A DNA stretch of 64,000 nucleotides from Paenibacillus andongensis (GCF_025369935.1 NZ_CP104467.1:2053001-2117000); one strand, 5' to 3'; counted from the first letter of the stretch, positions 52,589 to 61,714 are shown. Notes: generated from the letters alone by a model not told the origin. Made by a program: numbers and translations.

Positions 52589-53662
52589 ATGGGCAGTACA
52601 CGCAAAATTAAAATCGGTGTCATCGGCGCAGGCAATATTGGTAATGTTCATATCAACGAATTCTTGAAGCTACCAGATGAGTGTGAAATTACAACCATTA
52701 CGGATACGTATTTACCATTGGCAGAATCCCGAGCGCAAGAGCATGGAATTGGAAATGTTGCTAAAAGTCCGGAAGAGCTCATCGAAAGCATGGAAGTCGA
52801 TGCGGTTATCATCGCCACACCGAATCAGTTCCATGCTCCATTGGCCATTCAGGCTATCGAGGCAGGAAAACATGTTTTACTGGAAAAGCCGATGGGTCTA
52901 AATCCTGAGAGCGCTCGTTATATTTTAGAGGTGAGCAATAAGTCAGACAACATTCTCATGGTAGCCCACCAAAGACGCTGGCAGTCAATTCCATTACAGA
53001 TTAGAGAGCAGGTAGAAAGAGGCGAATTGGGGCGCATTTATACTGCAAAAGCTGGCTGGTTCCGGCGTAAAGGAATTCCAGGTTGGGGAACATGGTTTAC
53101 ACGTATGGACCAAGCCGGTGGAGGGCCTTTAATCGATATTGGTGTGCACATGTTAGATCTAGCGCTCTATCTTATGGGCAATCCGAAGCCGGTAACCGTA
53201 TTTGGCTCAACATACGCGGAATTCGGACCTCAAAAGAAAGGGATTGGTAAATGGGGTAAGCCTAATTGGGATGGTGTTTTTGATGTGGAAGATTTGGCTA
53301 CAGCATTGATCAAAATGGAGGATGGCAGCACTTTATCGCTCGATGTGAGTTGGGCAGCACATTTGGATACGGATAACCAACCATTCATTCATCTAATGGG
53401 TACAGAAGGTGGTGCAAGCTATAGAGGACCACATGGAAAGCTGTTTACAGAGAAGTTTGACCGACCAATCGATTTGGACCTATATACACCTGAGAACGAT
53501 GAAGGTGATCGGATTCGGATGTGCCGTCACTTCTTGTCATGTATACGGGAAGGGAAAGAGCCAATTTGCTCTGCATTGAGTGGTTTCACGAATAACTTGG
53601 TACTGGATGCGATCTATGAATCTTCCCGTACGGGACATGAAGTCAAGCTTAAATGGAGTTAA
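52589..53662 (+). CDS. Gfo/Idh/MocA-family oxidoreductase 2
   Basis: 357 residues from ATG 52589 (GAGAGGAG upstream). GVIGAGNIGNVHINEF binds the dinucleotide; IIATPNQFHAPLAIQAIEAGKHVLLEKPMG contains the EKP motif; GGPLIDIGVHMLDLALYLMG carries the catalytic Asp/His. Last gene of the long operon before a terminator. Substrate unknown, likely a sugar or keto-sugar derived from the imported oligosaccharide. Confidence 0.88.
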   Translation: MGSTRKIKIGVIGAGNIGNVHINEFLKLPDECEITTITDTYLPLAESRAQEHGIGNVAKSPEELIESMEVDAVIIATPNQFHAPLAIQAIEAGKHVLLEKPMGLNPESARYILEVSNKSDNILMVAHQRRWQSIPLQIREQVERGELGRIYTAKAGWFRRKGIPGWGTWFTRMDQAGGGPLIDIGVHMLDLALYLMGNPKPVTVFGSTYAEFGPQKKGIGKWGKPNWDGVFDVEDLATALIKMEDGSTLSLDVSWAAHLDTDNQPFIHLMGTEGGASYRGPHGKLFTEKFDRPIDLDLYTPENDEGDRIRMCRHFLSCIREGKEPICSALSGFTNNLVLDAIYESSRTGHEVKLKWS

Positions 53663-53771
53663 GGCTCTAACTATATCAAGAAATAATTAGTTTTAATGAC
53701 TTATTGCGCTCGCGATCTATTTTAAGTAGGTTATTTAAATTAGTGGAAACAAGAGTTGAATAATAAAAACT

Positions 53772-53812
53772 AGGCTGCCAGCGGATATTCTTTCTGAGGG
53801 CAGCCTTTGCTC
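53772..53812 (+). terminator. Terminator of the long oligosaccharide operon
   Basis: AGGCTGCC (53772-53779) pairs with GGCAGCCT (53799-53806), followed by TTGCTC. Confidence 0.65.
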
Positions 53813-53960
53813 ACCTAGACGGCAGAAGAGTTGAATAGAAGGGTTTTCATATTCAAGGTATTTTCTTGTCGTGAATTTATCCGTCCCAATTCTCGTAATT
53901 GACAATCCGGTTCGTAAACCGATAGCTTGAATAGGGCTTCCTCTGCGCCCCTGCACAATT

Positions 53961-53988
53961 GCGACATATTTGTGTTCTAATATGTCGC
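53961..53988 (+). promoter_or_regulatory. Perfect palindrome, candidate operator of the GH95-like gene
   Basis: GCGACATATT and AATATGTCGC, 10-bp perfect arms with an 8-nt spacer. The AATATGTC core is the same as in the arabinose-locus promoters. It lies about 41 bp upstream of the -10, a typical activator position. Confidence 0.55.
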
Positions 53989-53997
53989 TCTGAACGA

Positions 53998-54026
53998 TTC
54001 ATGGAGCTTCTCCTACTCGATATAAT
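53998..54026 (+). promoter_or_regulatory. Promoter of the GH95-like gene
   Basis: A perfect TATAAT (54021-54026) lies 17 bp after a weak -35 (TTCATG, 53998-54003), consistent with dependence on an activator bound at the palindrome. Confidence 0.5.
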
Positions 54027-54061
54027 AATTACTATAACGAGCAGATTAGGAGAGTAATAGC

Positions 54062-56794
54062 ATGATAAAAGCATCGGGAAGCGCACGAATGTACGAAAAA
54101 GGAAATTACGCTAACACCTATAAAGAAGTGCCAACAATAAATCCCGGATTAGCGTGGCGGGAAGGCATGATTAGCGGAAATGGCGAAAACGGGTATATCA
54201 CGTCAGGTTCGCCGTATACGGACAGTTTTATTTTTCAATATATGTGGTATAACTATCCATCCCGAGATCCAAGAGTGATCCCGGAAGAATTAACAGGGCA
54301 GCTTGCCGATGCCAGATGGAATGTTTTTCATCTGAATGATCAATGGAAGGTTACTTTTTCGGACGGTAAAACGAGGGAAAGAACCTTTTTTTACAGCTAC
54401 CATCCGGGACACCAGCTCAGATTGAGCTTGACGGATAAGGGAACCGTGTCCGGTTATGAAAGATGGACGAATTATGAGACGGCGGAAACTGGTGTGCGTT
54501 ACACCGATGAATTCGGTGAGTGGATTCGAACCTCGTTTACATCGAGAGAAGACAATGTCTCAATTACGAAGATTGAACAATCCTCAGCCGGCGCAAAGAT
54601 CAACATGATTATCTCCATTGACGACATCTCGGGTATGTACAAAGCGCGGGATGGCGCGTCAGAGATTTCGGCACTCCAATACAAAAAGCTGGTGGACCCG
54701 GATGCGGAATATATCGCACAGGTTGCCCATTACCCGTCCTATCCGGGCAGCGAGTTGATCGATGGGGGGTACGCCGGCCTAACTCAGGTTATTGTCGTTA
54801 ATGGAACCAAGAAGAGAGTAGTGCTTGCTGACACGAACGAACCGATAAATGTTGGAACTGAGCGGAATCCTGCGATTCAAGTAATCGAAGCCGATGCCGT
54901 ATATTTAATAACGGAATCGAACAGGACTTTTGATATGAGCAAAATCGAAGATTTTGCCGCTATGACGCGATACGCTTTAGTCGACAAGCTTTTCAAAAAT
55001 ACGAATGCGATAGCGGAAAAATATAAAGATCCCGACGGTAATTTCGATTATAACGCCGCCCTTGCGCCGCACGCTCAAAAACACTCCGCAGAATATAACG
55101 CTGTTTGTTTCACGCTTAAAGGCGACGAGGATGACAAGAGCGCAGACAATGTAACGCTAATCAACACACAAAAGGCATCCAAAACCAGAATCAATCATGC
55201 TTTTATGGAACAGGTGTACAAACAGGGACGATATGCCTTGATTTGCTGCAGCGGTTCAAGCGCACCACGCTTGTATGGAATGTGGACCGGGGAGTGGAAT
55301 CCCGGCTGGCGCGCTATCTATACTCTAGACGCCAACGTGAATTTGCAGGTTTCCCCCATGAATACTAGCCACTTAACGCAAGCGCAGCTTGGGTATATCT
55401 CATTCTTCTTGAGAAATGCACCCGACTTCGAATACAATGCGCGAATGGCTTACGGGATGCATGATGCACTGCAGGTATCAGTAAACTCGGATATCGATCG
55501 CGGAATGCATGTGGAGTACGACAATGATTATCCATTTCAATACTGGAATGCTGGGGCAAGCTGGTGTTTGCTTCCCATTTTCGAGTATTGGCAGTGTTAC
55601 GGCAACCGTCAGATTCCAATCCATGACAACATGAGAATCCATGATCTGAAACCGCTTCTCAGTGTAAAGGACGGTGGGCTGACGGATAAAGAATTCGGTC
55701 AATTAATCGAAAAGGGATATTTGGATCTGGAAAAGGATATTTTGCTTCCGCTGCTGACAAAGCAGGCTAATTTCTGGGAGCAGCTATGTACGCCGGAATA
55801 TTATACGGATAAAAACGGTAATGCTTGCTATGAGAAAGGGAAGACAGCGCTAAATCCAGGCGAGAAATATATGTTGATCCCTACCTATTCGCCGGAGAAT
55901 AACCCAATCGGTTACAACAGTACGATTACGGCAAATGCCACAATGGATATTTCGGCGGCGCGAGATGGTCTGTATATGGTCATTACCATGGAGAAAGCAA
56001 TAAAGCGCGACGGATATGAAGACGCAGTTGCCAAATGGGAAGCGTTGCTGGCGCTGTTGCCGGATTATAAAGTCGATAAGGACGGCGCATTACGCGAATG
56101 GGCGATGAATGAATACACCGAAAATAACAATCACCGCCATTTGAGCCATCTCTACCTGGCATGGCCTGCGTATGAAACGCAGAACAATATGGATTTGATG
56201 AAAGCTGCCAATATCGCTGTTGAGAACAGAAATGAATATAATACAGGGGACGCGACAGCGGGGCACGGCTGGATGCACAAGGCTCTTGTTTACGCGAGGT
56301 TAAAAAACGGGGACGGGGTCGTCTCTTCACTTCTGCCGATGATGGCAGATTCCGGTTACTACACTTCCTTAATGACGGACCATGACACAAACAGAAGAAG
56401 CGATTGCTATTGCACGGATACGTTATTCGGTACTGTGGGAGCGGTAAATGAAGCGCTGCTATTTTCCAATACAGGTGAAATTGAAGTCCTTCCGGCGCTG
56501 CCTTCCGGATGGAAATCGGGGTCCATAAACGGATTGATGGCAAGGGCTCGATTGGAAATTAAAGAGTTAATATGGGACACCAACGTTGTACGTGTTACAT
56601 TAAAATCAGTTGTAGATCATAATGAAATCAAATTAAAAGCAGGCATTCCGTGGATAAAAGCCATGGTTAACGCCCAAGAAACAAAGGCTCTTTGCGATGA
56701 ATATGGTAAACATATTCGCTTAACGCTGCATTCCGGTTTAGACGTTACAGTTGAATTTATTTTGTCCGATAGTTGTGATGTTCAAGGTAGATAA
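54062..56794 (+). CDS. GH95-like glycoside hydrolase (alpha-L-fucosidase/galactosidase family)
   Basis: 910 residues, AGGAGA upstream, no signal peptide, so cytoplasmic. An N-terminal beta-domain begins with GLAWREGMISGNGENGYITSG. The (alpha/alpha)6 barrel region contains RYALICCSGSSAPRLYGMWTGEWNPGWRAIYTLDANVNLQ, corresponding to the GH95 segment with NLQG-W and the catalytic Asn, then NNHRHLSHLYLAWPAYE and TAGHGWMHKALVYARLKNGDG. A C-terminal beta-domain has LPALPSGWKSGSINGLMARARLE, common to GH95. Many positions differ from fucosidases, so specificity may be alpha-L-galactoside or another sugar. It would act on the oligosaccharide imported by the neighbouring system. Confidence 0.78.
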   Translation: MIKASGSARMYEKGNYANTYKEVPTINPGLAWREGMISGNGENGYITSGSPYTDSFIFQYMWYNYPSRDPRVIPEELTGQLADARWNVFHLNDQWKVTFSDGKTRERTFFYSYHPGHQLRLSLTDKGTVSGYERWTNYETAETGVRYTDEFGEWIRTSFTSREDNVSITKIEQSSAGAKINMIISIDDISGMYKARDGASEISALQYKKLVDPDAEYIAQVAHYPSYPGSELIDGGYAGLTQVIVVNGTKKRVVLADTNEPINVGTERNPAIQVIEADAVYLITESNRTFDMSKIEDFAAMTRYALVDKLFKNTNAIAEKYKDPDGNFDYNAALAPHAQKHSAEYNAVCFTLKGDEDDKSADNVTLINTQKASKTRINHAFMEQVYKQGRYALICCSGSSAPRLYGMWTGEWNPGWRAIYTLDANVNLQVSPMNTSHLTQAQLGYISFFLRNAPDFEYNARMAYGMHDALQVSVNSDIDRGMHVEYDNDYPFQYWNAGASWCLLPIFEYWQCYGNRQIPIHDNMRIHDLKPLLSVKDGGLTDKEFGQLIEKGYLDLEKDILLPLLTKQANFWEQLCTPEYYTDKNGNACYEKGKTALNPGEKYMLIPTYSPENNPIGYNSTITANATMDISAARDGLYMVITMEKAIKRDGYEDAVAKWEALLALLPDYKVDKDGALREWAMNEYTENNNHRHLSHLYLAWPAYETQNNMDLMKAANIAVENRNEYNTGDATAGHGWMHKALVYARLKNGDGVVSSLLPMMADSGYYTSLMTDHDTNRRSDCYCTDTLFGTVGAVNEALLFSNTGEIEVLPALPSGWKSGSINGLMARARLEIKELIWDTNVVRVTLKSVVDHNEIKLKAGIPWIKAMVNAQETKALCDEYGKHIRLTLHSGLDVTVEFILSDSCDVQGR

Positions 56795-56842
56795 TTTTTG
56801 AATGAGGTGTACCAGGACGTTCCAAAAACAGCAAAGGCAGAT

Positions 56843-56890
56843 CGAGGCTATGTTGAAATCATGTAAATAATTCAGGATAGCCTCGGTTTG
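56843..56890 (+). terminator. Terminator between convergent GH95-like and AraC genes
   Basis: CGAGGCTAT (56843-56851) pairs with ATAGCCTCG (56877-56885), followed by GTTTG; a loop of 25 nt makes it moderate. Confidence 0.55.
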
Positions 56891-56900
56891 TAATGTGTCT

Positions 56901-57797
56901 TCATTGGGATTTCACATTGAGATCAGAGGGCTTGCGTAAGGAGCGATATTCCCCTGCCGAGATATTGTAGTATTTCTTAAAGGCGGCACAAAAATGTTCC
57001 AGTGAAGAAAAACCGACATGTCGCGCTATTTCGCTAATGGACATTGAGGTCGTAGTAAGAAGGTGAACGGCAGCCGACATTCTTGCCTGGGTCTTTTTTT
57101 GCGTAAACGATATGCCAAAATACTGCCCGATTGTTCTCTCCGCCTGTCTGACGCTTAGCCCCAGTTTTTGAGCGAGCTTCTGTATAGTTAAATCTTGAAA
57201 GTTTGACCGAAAGCTGTCTTCAATGATAACGACTCTCTCGTCGTCTAAAGTTTTAAGCGGCATCGCAGAAGAGGTCGGAACATTGTTGGTGTAGTTTCTG
57301 ACCAGCTTGATGACGATCTGCTCGATAATATGTTGAATCGTCAGGTAGCAGCCGATATACTGGTTGGTCGTTTCATAGGAGAGTTGCTCGAACAATTGCA
57401 TCATATTCTGCATGTCCTGACCGAACCAAAAGGTTGTTTGAACGAATTGGTCTGCAATGAAGGAAAGATCCGGATCATCGTTATCCTGATTGGCCAACAC
57501 TTCAAAGCATATGCAGTATTCCGCCATAGGGTCGGAAAGATCCGTAATTTGCTCGTGCACAATATCCGGGCCAGTCATGTAAAGTGTGCCAGGCTGTATC
57601 GGATATTGGCTGCCGTTTGCTACCAAAATCCCCTGTCCCCGAGGAATATAATGCAGTTCATAGCTTTTCATGCTATGGCTGTGTTCGAGAAAGGATTGAT
57701 AAAAAATCCCGAATCTGACATACAGAAGGTTTAATAATAACCCGCCTAACGAAATTTTGAGGTTCATATTTTCGACACTAACTTTCGGGAGTTCCAC
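56901..57797 (-). CDS. AraC-family transcriptional regulator with cupin sensor domain
   Basis: 298 residues from GTG at 57797 with GAAGGGA upstream. An N-terminal AraC-type cupin (HSHSMKSYELHYIPRGQGILVANGSQYPIQPGTLYMTGPDIVHEQ) is the sugar-sensing domain. The C-terminus has two helix-turn-helix motifs (KLAQKLGLSVRQAERTIGQYFGISF; ISEIARHVGFSSLEHFCAAFKKYY). It is convergent with the GH95-like gene and a candidate to bind the palindrome at 53961, though the YesN regulator at 60142 is equally possible. Confidence 0.88.
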   Translation of the reverse strand: MELPKVSVENMNLKISLGGLLLNLLYVRFGIFYQSFLEHSHSMKSYELHYIPRGQGILVANGSQYPIQPGTLYMTGPDIVHEQITDLSDPMAEYCICFEVLANQDNDDPDLSFIADQFVQTTFWFGQDMQNMMQLFEQLSYETTNQYIGCYLTIQHIIEQIVIKLVRNYTNNVPTSSAMPLKTLDDERVVIIEDSFRSNFQDLTIQKLAQKLGLSVRQAERTIGQYFGISFTQKKTQARMSAAVHLLTTTSMSISEIARHVGFSSLEHFCAAFKKYYNISAGEYRSLRKPSDLNVKSQ

Positions 57798-57866
57798 TTG
57801 ATCAATCCCTTCTTTGCAGATTCTTGGTTTTATTCCCTAAAAAGACCTCGAGATGTCCTCTACACT

Positions 57867-57947
57867 TCATTCCAATTTCTCGGCTGCCCTGGTAATACTC
57901 CCCTCGTTTGCAACAGCCAGAAAAATCTGCAAGTCTCGGATGTCCAC
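57867..57947 (-). pseudogene. N-terminal fragment of a LysR regulator
   Basis: GTG at 57947 with GGAGG upstream reads VDIRDLQIFLAVANEGSITR and on to AAEKLE, then TGA. This is the start of a LysR helix-turn-helix, interrupted after 26 codons. No continuation is found; the AraC gene follows. Confidence 0.7.
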
Positions 57948-58057
57948 TGTCGTTCCTCCGTTCAAGATATTGAAGATTTTAATGTTTGATATCATTTAGA
58001 TTCATTTTACACGAGATCAACGGAGAGATACAATGAATTTAGAATGGGGATTATCTC

Positions 58058-58350
58058 ATGGAGAATGCAGGAACTAAACATACGAAAATGTTTGAATCCA
58101 CCAAGACCATGATAGGTGGACTTTGGTATGCTCATCATTGCAATGGGGATCGGACGTTTTTCATACATTTCCGTACTTCCATTGGTGCAATCACAAGCCC
58201 ATCTTTCCGTCACGGAATCCGGGTATTTGGCCGGAAGTAATAACTTGGTTACCTTATTTCCGCTTTCAACTGGGCTTATGGGAATCGCTTCATCGTTTTT
58301 TTTGGTGGATGATTTTGCGTTTCTTGGCTGGTTTGACGCACCTTTACAAA
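58058..58350 (+). pseudogene. Frameshifted fragment of a YbfB/YjiJ-family MFS transporter
   Basis: The fragment starts MENAGTKHTKMF in one frame and continues in another as MLIIAMGIGRFSYISVLPLV then HLSVTESGYLAGSNN, typical of the first two helices of YbfB/YjiJ transporters. A frameshift lies near 58118. After about 100 codons similarity is lost shortly before the kinase start. Divergent to the LysR fragment, a common natural arrangement, so both are remains of one erased gene pair. Confidence 0.65.
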
Positions 58351-58379
58351 TGTTTCGAAATCCAGAAAGGACATGTCAC

Positions 58380-60149
58380 ATGAAACTATCCTATTTGAAA
58401 AAACTTCCCATCATGTTGCAGTTATCTTTACTGGGTTTATTAATTGTTATGGTTATGATTTCGATCATGTCTGTGAATTATTACCGTGCCGTCAATGTCG
58501 TAAAGAAGAATAACAGCGATTACATCAAAGGTGTTATTTCGCAACTGAACCAGTCCATTTCCTCGAATAGTAATGATATTAAAACAATTATGGAAACGAT
58601 TGCCTACAACAAACAAACCGTACAAAATTTTTCTTCTGAGACAAATCCAGCCCAAAAGTTTGAAATGTACAACCAGTTAAAAGCTTATTTGTCAGATATG
58701 AGGAAAATGAAAAAGGCTATTCTGGATATTGTATTGGTTGAAAAAAACGGCGCCGTATTCAACCTCCTGGCCAATAAAGATGAACTCGCAGCAATTTCCC
58801 GGGAGATTCCGAGAAATAACTTGTCCTATTTTTTGGGGCATAAAATGATTGATTTATCTAATGCTAAAACAGCGGTATTGGTGGCGGGAGCACCTATCTA
58901 TTCAACAACTGATTTTGAGGCCGGCAGAAGTGAACTTGGAACTCTGCTTTTGATAATGGACAATCGACTGCTCTTCGGCGACGGCAACCCTATCAATTTA
59001 CCCGAGGGTGCCTTAATCTATATGGCTGATCGCAACGGAAGCCTCTTTTATACGAATGATGATTCAAGTAACCTGGGAGAGCCGATTCCAAAAGATAAAT
59101 TGTTGAATTATAACCGTCAATATATGATTCAGAGAGAAGCTATTCCGGATATGGACGGTGAAATTGTTATTGCCATGCCGAATCGTGTGCTCCTCCATGG
59201 TCTTAACGATATCCGTCAACAGCAGCTTATCATGGTAGCCATCGCACTCGTTCTGATGGTCATTCCGCTTCTCATCGTAAGCAATAACATTCTTCAGCCT
59301 GTGAAGAAATTTATGAGGCTGATGGGAGAAATCAGTCTCGGTGAAAAAAAACATCTCAGCAAACGAATCGCAGTAGATGGTTATGCAGAAATGATTATTA
59401 TGGCTTCTCGTTTCAATGAAATGTTGGCGGAAATTGAGAAGTTGACGGATCATTTGCTGGAAAGCAAGCGTGTCCTCTACGAGACGGAATTGATTAAACG
59501 GAGAGCGGAACTCAGCTTTTTGCAAAGCCAAATCAACCCCCATTTTTTATACAATACGCTGGAATCGATTAAAGGGCTTGCTGTGAGACAGAATTCTTCA
59601 CAAATATTCGAACTTACAAAAGCGCTCTCCTTGTTTTTTCGTTACAGTATCAAGGGACCCGATATGATTTCGCTGGAAGAAGAATTGAGCATTATTAAAA
59701 ACTATATCTTCATTCATCAAATCCGGTTTGGGAATCGATTACAAGTGGAATATGACATTCGCACGGAATGCCTTGGATGTCTTGTCCCAAAAATGATCCT
59801 TCAACCCATCGTGGAGAACGCCATCAAACATGGTATTGAGCCGCTCGAACGAACCGGATTATTGGTCATTAAAGGAAATAGGCACGGGGAGAACCTGCAT
59901 CTCTCCGTAGAAGATAACGGTACAGGAATAAGTTCGGGAAAATTAAAGGAGATTAATCAATCGATTGAACGAAGATCTGAAACTGATGACTATGATAGTG
60001 ATTCCAAATCCGGCATCGGACTGGCGAATGTTCATGACAGAATCCGCATCAACTTCGGAGATCCATACGGAATCAGGATGACAAGCAGTCTCTTATGCGG
60101 AACAACAGTCTCGCTTACAATTCCAGTCAGGGGTGAAGGTCATGTATAA
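58380..60149 (+). CDS. YesM-type sensor histidine kinase
   Basis: 589 residues. ATG 58380 is chosen (AAAGGA upstream; start MKLSYLKKLPIMLQLSLLGLLIVM gives a normal first membrane helix); the open frame upstream is MFS remnant and should not be included. Extracellular sensor to about residue 280, second helix (LIMVAIALVLMVIPLLIVS), HAMP, QINPHFLYNTLESIKGL with H388, ATPase with PIVENAIKHG and DNGTGISS, IGLANVHDRI. Likely senses the substrate of the following transporter. Confidence 0.9.
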   Translation: MKLSYLKKLPIMLQLSLLGLLIVMVMISIMSVNYYRAVNVVKKNNSDYIKGVISQLNQSISSNSNDIKTIMETIAYNKQTVQNFSSETNPAQKFEMYNQLKAYLSDMRKMKKAILDIVLVEKNGAVFNLLANKDELAAISREIPRNNLSYFLGHKMIDLSNAKTAVLVAGAPIYSTTDFEAGRSELGTLLLIMDNRLLFGDGNPINLPEGALIYMADRNGSLFYTNDDSSNLGEPIPKDKLLNYNRQYMIQREAIPDMDGEIVIAMPNRVLLHGLNDIRQQQLIMVAIALVLMVIPLLIVSNNILQPVKKFMRLMGEISLGEKKHLSKRIAVDGYAEMIIMASRFNEMLAEIEKLTDHLLESKRVLYETELIKRRAELSFLQSQINPHFLYNTLESIKGLAVRQNSSQIFELTKALSLFFRYSIKGPDMISLEEELSIIKNYIFIHQIRFGNRLQVEYDIRTECLGCLVPKMILQPIVENAIKHGIEPLERTGLLVIKGNRHGENLHLSVEDNGTGISSGKLKEINQSIERRSETDDYDSDSKSGIGLANVHDRIRINFGDPYGIRMTSSLLCGTTVSLTIPVRGEGHV

Positions 60150-61575
60150 AGTTTTAATTGTGGACGATGAGGAATTGGTTATAGATAGCCTGAAGGCTAC
60201 AGTGGATTGGACGGAATGCGGTTATGAGGTTATCGGATATGCACTAAGTGGGGAGGAGGCCATGGAAGCCGTAAAACAACTTCATCCTGATGTGATTTTT
60301 TCCGATATCAAGATGCCTGGAATGAACGGGCTAGAACTAAAAAAACGATTGGACGACGCCGGTATATCCGCCAAATTTGTAGTCGTGAGCGGTCTGGCGG
60401 AATTTGCCCTCGTTCAGAAAGCGATCCAGAACGGCATATCCGGTTATTGCCTGAAACCTTTCGACGAGATGGAAATCATGGGGTATTTGAAAAAACTCAA
60501 ACGGGAATTGGACGCCCGTCGTCTGCTGCCTGAAGGGGAAATCCTTGATTTGATCGAAAGCGGAACGCCAGAGGCGATCACAAGATTGCGGCATGAGTTG
60601 GCTTTGGCGGGAATAGTCGGGTCCGGTAAAGATGACTTGCGCATTATGCTAACAGTAAGAAGGGAGAGGCTGCCGATCCATGAAAAAACACCTTGCCTGA
60701 CGGTGCGTGTCGGTTACCGCAAGTTTATTTACGTGATGTCGGACAGAGATGCGGCTGTATTCATGTCCGGCTTATCTTCCGAGAGCCGTGATTTCTTGAA
60801 GGGAATCGGGTTCAGCAAAAAGGGAGTCGGACCGGAGGGAATTGCGCAGGCTATCCAGGATGCAGAGCATCAAGCCTATCAATATTTCACTTTAGCCGAA
60901 ACGTACACATGGGAAGGCTCATGGAAAACGAATGATTTGAAGTCTGCTTTTATTGTGTTGACTGAAGGAAACAATCAGGCGGCATTAGCGGAACAGTTGG
61001 ATCCCCTGTTATCGATGTTTCAGAGCGGTCTTCTTAATATCCGGCATGCCTTGTTGTTGTATAACGATTGCATATCGCAATTATGCCGAATGAGCAGGGA
61101 ATTGGACGATTTATACCTCATTTCGATCGAACAATTGGCAGATCAGTTTAAAGATGTCCGGGATATGATTCATTATCTGAAACATTTGTTCCTGGAGGAG
61201 CGGACCGAATATCAGCATGTTTTCATGCAGCACGGACGCAGTAATACATTCTCTGCCATGCTGAAATACATCAACGATCACTTCAGCGAGGACATTACTA
61301 TTCTAGGCTTGAGTAACCAATTCAACTTTCACCCCAAATATATCTCGCAATTATTCCGAAAGGAACTGGATAAAACCTTTATCGAATACTTAACCGGTCT
61401 GCGAATGAACCGCGCTTCCGTGCTACTCAGGTCAAGCTCCATTCCGATCTACGAAATTGCAGATCAGGTAGGATGTAAGGATTATTTTTCTTTCAGTAAA
61501 TTGTTCAAAAAAACGATGGGCATTTCACCCAAAACTTATCGAAACCAGAACGGATCCTTTTCGACTCCTGAATAA
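60142..61575 (+). CDS. YesN-type response regulator with AraC output domain
   Basis: 477 residues from ATG 60142 (GGGGTG upstream), 8-nt overlap with the kinase. Receiver with D8/D9, D55 (FSDIKMPGMNG) and CLKPFDE; a shorter middle region than in the other three YesN proteins; AraC motifs FNFHPKYISQLFRKELDKTFIEYL and IADQVGCKDYFSFSKLFKKT. Would activate the permease operon starting at 61754 and perhaps the GH95-like gene. Confidence 0.9.
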   Translation: MYKVLIVDDEELVIDSLKATVDWTECGYEVIGYALSGEEAMEAVKQLHPDVIFSDIKMPGMNGLELKKRLDDAGISAKFVVVSGLAEFALVQKAIQNGISGYCLKPFDEMEIMGYLKKLKRELDARRLLPEGEILDLIESGTPEAITRLRHELALAGIVGSGKDDLRIMLTVRRERLPIHEKTPCLTVRVGYRKFIYVMSDRDAAVFMSGLSSESRDFLKGIGFSKKGVGPEGIAQAIQDAEHQAYQYFTLAETYTWEGSWKTNDLKSAFIVLTEGNNQAALAEQLDPLLSMFQSGLLNIRHALLLYNDCISQLCRMSRELDDLYLISIEQLADQFKDVRDMIHYLKHLFLEERTEYQHVFMQHGRSNTFSAMLKYINDHFSEDITILGLSNQFNFHPKYISQLFRKELDKTFIEYLTGLRMNRASVLLRSSSIPIYEIADQVGCKDYFSFSKLFKKTMGISPKTYRNQNGSFSTPE

Positions 61576-61588
61576 AGGAGTTTTTTTC
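61564..61588 (+). terminator. Terminator after the YesN gene
   Basis: ACTCCT pairs with AAGGAGT across the stop codon, followed by TTTTTTTCTTTTC. It separates the regulators from the transporter operon. Confidence 0.65.
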
Positions 61589-61700
61589 TTTTCTATTACC
61601 TGGAACTTGTTCCTGAGTTAGATTTTCGTCATAATTCGACTCATAATCGAAAAAAGTTGTTTGTAAGTAAACAAAACCCTTGCTGAATGACATACCCCTG

Positions 61701-61714
61701 AGAAAGCGCTTCCT
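61701..61714 (+). promoter_or_regulatory. cre-like site before the second LplBC operon
   Basis: AGAAAGCGCTTCCT contains the AAGCGCTT core of catabolite-responsive elements but mismatches the outer T and A. TATACT (61716-61721) right after it may be the -10, so CcpA binding would repress. Confidence 0.45.

Larger units (their letters stand above)
53663..54061. other. Intergenic region before the GH95-like gene
   Basis: Holds the terminator at 53772-53812, a perfect palindrome at 53961-53988 and a promoter at 53998-54026. The minus-strand frames there show no coding signs. Confidence 0.6.

Noticed and set aside
53735..54086. Minus-strand frames of about 70 codons between the dehydrogenase and GH95-like genes
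   Set aside because: No ribosome binding sites, low-complexity content, and they overlap the terminator, palindrome and promoter.
58116..58379. N-terminal extension of the last YesM kinase
   Set aside because: The extra 88 codons are an MFS remnant; ATG 58380 has AAAGGA and starts a normal kinase.
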